Both the position numbers and the translations under genes were made by a program. A stretch of 64,000 nt of DNA from Polytrichum commune. Its lineage: Eukaryota > Streptophyta > Polytrichopsida > Polytrichales > Polytrichaceae. This document shows positions 56,985 to 64,000 of the stretch, in pieces; the stretch's first letter is position 1; each line of letters starts with the position of its first letter. The stretch lies in assembly GCA_950295325.1 (NCBI GenBank), contig OX485808.1:43668527-43732526 (forward strand), written 5' to 3'. Under the pieces are notes generated by a model. That model made no database searches. It was given only the letters and a program-made list of their open reading frames with translations, and had not been told where the DNA came from.

Positions 56985-58900
56985 TAGAATTACATACTAG
57001 ATAGACCCATTTCTGATAAGCTCCCCCTCCCCCCCCCCCCCCCCTTCTTAATACATAGAGTCCCCTAAAGTTTTGAGGTCCCATACAAGTAACTGCCATT
57101 TTCTAAAGTGATGGAATAAGCTATGAAGTTCCACACACATCGTCGTCACATTCAGCATGATGAAAAAAGTAAGTTAAAAAGGCCCAAACTTGGGTTCCTT
57201 GGAAAGGACATTGATTGTACTCAACTTTTTGTCTCCCAGTAACTGGAAATAAGTCAACCTAAACTATGGATATGAGTCGGGAGAGAATCATGCCTTTCAA
57301 AAAAATTCAGTAATTACAAATTTTGAAAAATAAATTATGATTTTTTACTTTAAATGTTATGATATCAATCTCCAAACATGTGAAAATTCACTCAAGTATC
57401 ACACTTGTAGTACACATTTGTGAAATTGCTTCAGTCAACATAAATGGGTCTTTCTACTATATCTTGCTCTAAGATACGATTTGTTGCATTGGGAGTACTG
57501 TAAAGGCCAACTTAAAAGTTGATAAGAACCATTTCCAAGCCTTGTAATATTGATTGTGTAGCTTTGGTATATTCCAAAGTAAGTCCCAATTAAAAGGTGT
57601 GCTAGTTTGTTAACCCTTAAAAGTGTCTAAGAGGCTGATATTGACTTGACCCGTAGGTGGACATTATAGTGTTGCATGATAAATTGAACCCCATTTAGAC
57701 ATTAATAATTCATAAGAAATGTATATTACATCAAAAATAAATGAAACTTGACACATAAGCACTTAACATTATTATCATGTATAACTTTTAGAATGGTCAC
57801 TCTTAAAGGTCTTCACTAGCATCTTTAGTCATTCTATATGTATATAATTTTTGGGGGGATTTTTTGCATGGGGGTGCATTGGATTTCCATACTTGTAGTA
57901 CATGGGTGAACCAAAAGGGTGCTAATTATGACTATAATTTACAAACTATATATTTGCTAGGTATTTTTACAGGGTTGTACCGAATATGGTCTGTACATAC
58001 CCACATGAGTGCACAAAAGGCATATTAATTGTGTCTAAATGGGTTTTAATTTTACTACAAGTCAAATTGTCAAAGGGGTTCAAAGCCAATTTTGTAGTGA
58101 TATTAAGGCCAAGGACCAAGATTGGGAAAAACTTTTACAAATATTCACATTTTTTGGTTGGACTATACTCACCAAGTAGAGAATGTCTGAAAGACTCATT
58201 TTTATTAAATAAAATTCTAAATAAACGTTTTGATGTTAAATGCACCAACCCAGTGTATCCCATGTTTGAATGCCAACCACCATGTAATTTATATGGAGTT
58301 GCCTACCCTAATTGTATACAAGATTTTTGTTTGTAGTAATCTATTAAAAAATTCCAAGGAATGAGTTAGATAATGAATTTATATCCCGAGGCTCCCAATA
58401 AAATTATTTATGTGCAACATAGGTTGAGAGATTTTAAAATGATACACATGCATATAAATAGTGGGAAAAAAATACCAAATGTTGCACAAAATTGTACTCA
58501 TATTCCTTCACATGGTTGGCTGTATTTGCACCCCAATTTAAATCTATTTTGGAAGGGAGAATGACATTGGTAAAATTAAGCTACTTCAATGAGGGTAACT
58601 TCTCCAAGACAAGACTAATGATTACCTTATCAATGGAAGAAAATCAACATCATTATTCTTGTCTCCAAAGTCTTGCTCAAGGTACTAATAAAGTTTTTAC
58701 ATATCGCGGGAGTCACTATGTTATGATGAGGGGTAGCTTGCCATACATAGAGGTGTTGATCCTTGCTTTTGTTGCTTGGGCTAGTGTTTGTTCGCTTCAT
58801 CCCATATCATGTGGATAGAGGCATTGTGGAGACTGCCTTTGAGTGATAATAGGGCCCAAGTAATGCATGTTAGAACTTAATGAATAAGGTTCGGTGAAGT
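56985..58900. other. Intergenic stretch, nothing recognised
   Basis: A run of 16 C lies at 57029-57044. A plus-strand frame of 116 codons at 57986-58336 shows no family resemblance and is AT-rich. Nothing else stands out. Confidence 0.45.
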
Positions 58901-58904
58901 TCAG

Positions 58905-58965
58905 TGAAAGCTCAGTAGAAGCTCAATAGAAGCTCAGAGGAAGATTAGTGGAAGCCCGATGAAAT
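58905..58965. repeat. 11-12-bp tandem repeat (agaagctcag)
   Basis: About five degenerate units such as 'gaaagctcagta', 'gaagctcaata' and 'gaagctcagag'. Confidence 0.6.
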
Positions 58966-58969
58966 TTCC

Positions 58970-59885
58970 AATTTAATATGAATAAATTAGTTATTAAAAT
59001 AATTAATTTCAAAATGTCATTTTAGGACAGAGCCTCTTCTGACAACGCCACATTCCCTTGTTGATCCTAAGCATGTCTTGATATTGTTGACACATCTTTA
59101 GTGGCTCATTTTCTTAATCATACCCATAAATTTGATTGGTATGTGGTTTAATGAGGTATCAAAGATCAAAAATCATAAAGAAACAAGTTTAAAAGAAATT
59201 GGAGTACATATTCGTGATTGTATTACACAATTATGAATACTAGTACCATAATTTAATGATTTGGCAAACCATTGCACTCGCATCTTGGTTTGGCAGATAT
59301 ATTTGGCACTTGATTATGTGCTTAATCGACACTTGAATGCGTACTAGGTGGGTGATTCCGCACTTGAGACTTGATTCTTTTGACACAACAAGAAGTATGC
59401 ACAATAATCTCTCAAACATTGGTTGATGTAACACACTAATCATCCACACTTCTAGTAATATTGCATGTAGATCATGTGGAGCTAACCACTTTGAGAGTTT
59501 GCAGTAGACCATGTGGAGCAATGATCATGTATTGCTTGAAGAGCTTAGGTGCTTGCAAATGACACCCATGCCTATGAATCATTAGTCCCCAAATATTGTA
59601 TGTATTCTCTAGTGCACCAGTGAGAAGCTATAGCCTTAAAGCTATCCATCACCGTAAGTGATACACAACATTGGACGACCCCAGACATCATGCTAATACT
59701 GGAGGATAGGGAACTGTCTACATGAAGATGTCAGCGAGCAACAGCAAACTTGGTGAAGTGGGAAAAGAAACTATTTCAAACAATCACACTGAGAAAACAT
59801 ATGGTGAGTTCTAAGAGCCCTTTGGCTATAGTGATTCTTGCATCTTAAAAAAATTGCCACTAAAAGCTAACCACTATGAAAAGAC
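58970..59885. other. Stretch 3' of the PTB gene
   Basis: Likely 3' UTR of the PTB gene near its right side and otherwise nothing recognised. Confidence 0.45.
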
Positions 59886-59892
59886 AGTAGAA

Positions 59893-62800
59893 TCACATAT
59901 AGTAGCCACCGCCATTTGCAGGAGTCATCCCCTGAGGTCCTGGCCCGCAGATCTGCTGATAAGGTGGCAGTTGTGGTTTTAAGTGATGAGTTTGCCCACC
60001 TTGTGATACCATACCAGGGTTCATATGCCCTGGAGGTCCCATTTGCCCTGCCATTTGCCGCATTGAAGTGGGCGCAACAGGAGGGCCCTGGTAGTGGCCT
60101 GGCGCACAAGGGGGGCCATGGTGGCTAGGAGGGACCGCTGGCACTCCACCTTGCTGTGGGTGGTTCATGTACCTAGGCGGCTGAACAGGCATACCCTGTT
60201 GAGGATTTGAGCTTTGATCATATTCCCACATTTGATGTTTAGCACCTGAATCTTGCGGAGGGAGTGCGGCACCATATTGTGGTACAGAGTAGGCAGGGCT
60301 AGCAGTTGGGGAGGCCTGCACAACATCAGTGCCAGCTCCTGGGGCCTGGCCAAGGACAGGGGGCTGAGTTGGTGGCAGTCCTGGGTTCGTGTAATCCCTA
60401 CTCCTGTCATTGTTGACCTGTGCAAATGATCCAGATTAGACCGTCAAAATGCTATCCTGCAGTTAAAATTGCTGTGCTATGGACAGCAATAATTTAGAAA
60501 TTGAACTGCAAAGTGAAGTAGCCTTCCACATTTAGTCCCAGTTTCATGGATGGGATGAAGGTGCTGAACACGTGTTAGAAGTCAAAATTTGATATATATG
60601 GAAAGTGATATGAAGACACCACCAGGTGTTAAAAAAACCTGATCTGCATTTTGTGCATCAGAGGCATCTTTCCATGTATAATCGAATGATTGTTCACCAC
60701 CTCTGGACTTCTCATATGATTGGGTTCACCATGTGGAGCAACTAGACCAAGGGAAGGGTTCTGGATCTTGCTCCAGCACAAAAAAGTCCCTATCCACACA
60801 GAAAACCCAATCATGCACACAAAGCATTACCAAGGGGCACAGTACCTTTACATTTAGGTCAGTATGTCGTGAATATGACAGATGGAGCTTGCAAAAGCCA
60901 CCATCATAGATGCAGTGCCCCTCCAGTGCATCCTTTGCTGCCACTGCTGTTGGTACATCTGCAACACCAGACACATATAGATGAATATCCTATTTCCCTC
61001 AAACTCTAAATTAAGATGTTCCCAACGATACTCATCAATTAGATGTAAATAATTGCATCCAAGTGATGCAACAAACATCATCAGATAGGTTTCAAGTTGC
61101 TAAATGCACTACTTCCAAGTTTCATGAACAGCACAACCTAAACTTGTAAACATTGGCCACAAATAGCCCTATCACCGCATCTCATGCATAATTCCAGATT
61201 TCGTTCATTCTCTACTAGCTACAGTGGTTCCTCAAAGATGGTACAGACACAGGAAATGACAGCCTATATATTGTTGAGCTCATATATTAAAACTAAGTCT
61301 GCATACCAAGACAACTATCATCTACAGTTGAATTGATTATATATGTATTGCTATGTGCTGTCTAAACACCAAAGCCCCATCAGCACAAATAGCCCTCAAG
61401 GATTATGTGGCACAAGAACTGATTATCAAAGGTGACCACCAAAACATCACATAAGCACAGATGTAGGACAAAGAAGCTGCAGTGATGACACATACCTGGA
61501 TACTGCACCAGAGCTTGGAAACCAGCACTCTTCTCAAAAATTGCAATTTTTTGAACAGTTCCAAATGCTGAAAACACCTGGCTCAGACCCGTACACCAAT
61601 TCTCAAATACAATGAATTGTGCAAATTGAGCTCTCCAATTATATGTAGACCAGATACATGAGAGTATCCAAACACAACATAGATGAGAGGTGTAAAGTGA
61701 TGCCTGGGAGGTGAATAATCACTAGCGAAAGTAACCACGGAGATGATAATCTTGCAAGACAGGCTGAGATTACATACAGTGTGTAGCACATCAATGGTCA
61801 CAGCATACTGCATATTCTCAATTGAAGCCAGTAACACATTGCTCTCCAGTTCCCTTCGCTTCCCATCAGGTCCAATTCCACACTGATTCTCACCAGGTAT
61901 TTCAAGGTATAAGCAGTTGAGATGTGGAACAACAGATCTGAAAGTAGTTTAACCAATCTGTTGATAAGTGGTTGCAACTATTGTAGTAAGAAAAACAAAG
62001 TTCGGAAGATATCATACTCACCTGGCCACTACCATCAATAGCTGATGGGGCAACTGGGAGGAAAGGATTTGTATAATCTCTGTCAAAATGCAGAATAAGA
62101 TACATGAGCTCTCAAGACATCCAACTTTTATGTCGACTGAGAACACAACACTTAAATTGTAAAAGAAATTCCATAGCCACTTACCTGCTTCTGTGACTCT
62201 GGAACTTAACATTAAGATCATTGTGAGCAGAGAAGGAGATCCGCAAATGGCATGGACCCACATGGTCTGGCAGCAGATACCTGTGATGCACAAGGAAAAC
62301 AATGCCACTCAGAAATATTCTGACACCTGGGGTTGATTACAAAAGAATTGCTTAAATGCAGGCCCACACATCCCTAACCTCTACTTTCAAATTGATGTAT
62401 TGAGTGGCCACAAATCCCACTTATCCCTCAGGGTACATTTATCCAGTGGTCAGACAAAAAAAAGGATTGAAAGCCTCCTTGCTGTCAATCCCATTCTGAC
62501 AAAATGTAGAGGCTATTCTCAAAGCTCTCATCTGTGTATCCTTACAAACTACAAAATTTCAGACACCTAGATTTGAGAAAGAGACCTGGGTATACTCCGT
62601 CCTTCAAGAGCTGATTTAGCTGAATTGGCAGTGCTAGCATCACTGAATTGCACAAGAGCCTGTAACACCAAAAATGGTGGTTGGCTATCAGCCCTCTATA
62701 TGATGTAGAACAGTTAGGAAGGTTCAACCAGGACAAAGAAAATGAAAACAAAGTTGCCTTCGAGAAAACATTAAGAGCCAAAGGTTGAGAGATATACCAG

Positions 62801-62938
62801 CCCCATACAGATGAGGGTCTAGTACGCAACCAATAACATTGGTAAAAGCTGAGTGACCCTCACCATAATACACACCTGGAAGCCAGCGCTCTTTTCAAAG
62901 GTCGCAATCTTATGAACAAAGCCAAAGGCAGAAAATAC
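59893..62938 (-). CDS. PTB: Polypyrimidine tract-binding protein homolog, 3' part (371 codons)
   Basis: RNA-binding splicing regulator of the plant PTBP1/2 type; its 5' part lies outside the window or is not recognised. Eight exons with GT-AG borders join in frame: 62876-62938, 62586-62659, 62185-62280, 62022-62079, 61778-61882, 61496-61577, 60846-60958 and 59893-60417. The first exon begins inside the second RRM (VFSAFGFVHKIATFEKSAGF), followed by ALVQFSDASTANSAKSALEG and the linker FQSHRSRDYTNPFLPVAPSA. The third RRM has LLASIENMQYAVTIDVLHT, VFSAFGTVQKIAIFEK and ALEGHCIYDGGFCKLHLSYS, then NNDRSRDYTNPGLPP. The tail of about 140 residues is rich in Pro, Gln, Gly and Met. All introns are short (below 430 bp). 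No damage seen. Confidence 0.93.
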
Positions 62939-62944
62939 CTGCAT

Positions 62945-64000
62945 GATTGGTGTGAAAATAAGTTGAAATTGCTCAGCTTCACATATAGCAAGTCTACATA
63001 AACTTCGAGTCTGCCATGCACATATCTACATGTTCATCATGTACACAGATACGCAACAATTTAGCCTAGGAAACCCTGTAAACAATCTACAGAAGAAAAC
63101 AACCCAGTGCACCACTACTACAACATCTCAAGTCATCAGCATGACATATCTCTGCATTAAAAAAAAAAAAATACAACAGAGTAAATAACCCGAAATCAAG
63201 TGAAATCAGTAATCCACATAGACAGAACCATGCACATAGATCTATCTAAAACAAATGCTTCTTTGTTGTCAAAACACTACTCAAAGGTTGTTGTCAACAT
63301 AAATTTCTACTTGAAACTTTCAACACTTTTCAAGACAATGAGCTTGCAACTCACAGACATTTGTGACATTCCAGAAAGCATATGGTACTTGAGAAGGACA
63401 CAAGCTCCACATACTAACAGATGGGACAGATCTAAAAGTGTTTGTGAACTGTTCAGCTTCATAATCAGAAGAGAATGGGAGGCTGTGTTTATCTGAAACG
63501 ATTGGTTAAGAGCTGCAAAAGAACCTAACAAGTGACTGAAATAAAGGATATATATGAGGGGTGGCAAGCTTGGCAATTCAGGTTTAAGAAATAATCAGTA
63601 GTTGATGGATAGAAATGTAGGAGGGCGTTGAGGAGAGGAGGAGGGAACATAATGAGATGACACTAATCAATCTCAAGTTGCCAAGGGATAAGGTTTAAGT
63701 GGAGTAGGGTAGAAAGACAAGGAGGTTAGGCAAGGAAAGGGAAAAGAAACACACATGCGCTTTCTCCCATGCACCAGGCTGCCATCAACGATGTGTCCGT
63801 CATATGGACCTGCTAATCCATGTAGTTTTAAGTCAAACTCAATCCTTGTCTCCACCAAATCCCCATGAAATAAAGCAGGAAAGCAAGAAACAACCTCGGT
63901 AAAAACTCAAATAATCCAACCCCCGTCCATGTTCACTCACTATTTTAATCTGTGCACAGCGAGAGGACTCACTTTGCAGCACAACAAACTCATAGGTCAC
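62945..64000. other. Upstream intron or flank of the PTB gene
   Basis: I could not find the expected exon with the first RRM or the VTIEG-type start of the second. A long intron is likely. A minus-strand 61-codon frame at 63673-63858 (ETRIEFDLKLHGLAGPYDGH) has no family I know. 'ctgcaaagtgagtcc' at the very end (minus strand) looks like a donor, but its exon was not identified. Confidence 0.4.

Noticed and set aside
57986-58336. 116-codon frame as a gene
   Set aside because: AT-rich, no recognised motif, isolated. Chance frames of this length are expected in the window.
63673-63858. First exon of the PTB gene
   Set aside because: The frame does not resemble the expected RRM1 or linker and has no fitting splice sites.

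Overview
The window reads as nuclear DNA of a streptophyte plant with a large, repeat-rich genome. Evidence: three single-AP2/ERF-domain genes, a plant-type polypyrimidine tract-binding protein gene with many short exons, GT-AG introns, a short plant-type telomere repeat (CCCTAAA)n, and many decayed DNA transposons and retroelements. Roughly 40% GC, abundant repeats, a DUF7869-type gene and unusual poly-G/C runs would suit a charophyte alga, bryophyte, lycophyte or fern better than a compact seed-plant genome. The species cannot be fixed from the sequence alone.

Layout. 1-11.6 kb: no convincing gene; MITE-like elements (including a 320-bp relative of the autonomous element at 26-29 kb and an 810-bp element with ~270-bp inverted repeats), tandem repeats and two small tRNA-like folds. 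11.65-13.19 kb (-): an AP2/ERF gene with a conserved N-terminal block and a long acidic tail. 13.2-22.2 kb: degenerate repeats, small terminal-inverted-repeat elements and a Ty3/gypsy integrase/chromodomain relic. 22.2-24.5 kb and 54.6-57.0 kb: two copies of a ~2.3-kb duplicated segment, each with a shorter AP2/ERF gene (-). 25.94-29.24 kb: a Tc1/pogo-type transposon with TA duplications, a DDD transposase and a captured 25S rRNA fragment. 29.9-33.0 kb (-): a decayed DUF7869-family gene. 33.2-45.2 kb: the most unusual part. 46.5-54.3 kb (-): a decayed LINE interrupted by a pogo relic and a 200-N assembly gap. 59.9-62.9 kb (-): 3' half of a PTB gene.

The candidate undescribed system is at 33.2-45.2 kb. 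A 22-bp palindrome (10-bp arms GTTTGGGTCG / CGACCCAAAC, two variable central bases) occurs 34 times, all between 33,177 and 42,806: 14 copies at a ~79-bp period in the intergenic region, 10 copies at an exact 32-bp period in a 5' intron, and further copies in every later intron and in one coding exon of a large plus-strand gene. That gene has phase-0 exons and encodes a ParB/sulfiredoxin-like DGQH motif; it may splice into an FCP1-like HAD domain whose second catalytic Asp is Asn. Two nonsense codons in otherwise open exons, and one in the neighbouring DUF7869 gene, suggest a recently decayed mobile element that carries its own palindromic site arrays. Function and membership of all these genes in one element are inference.
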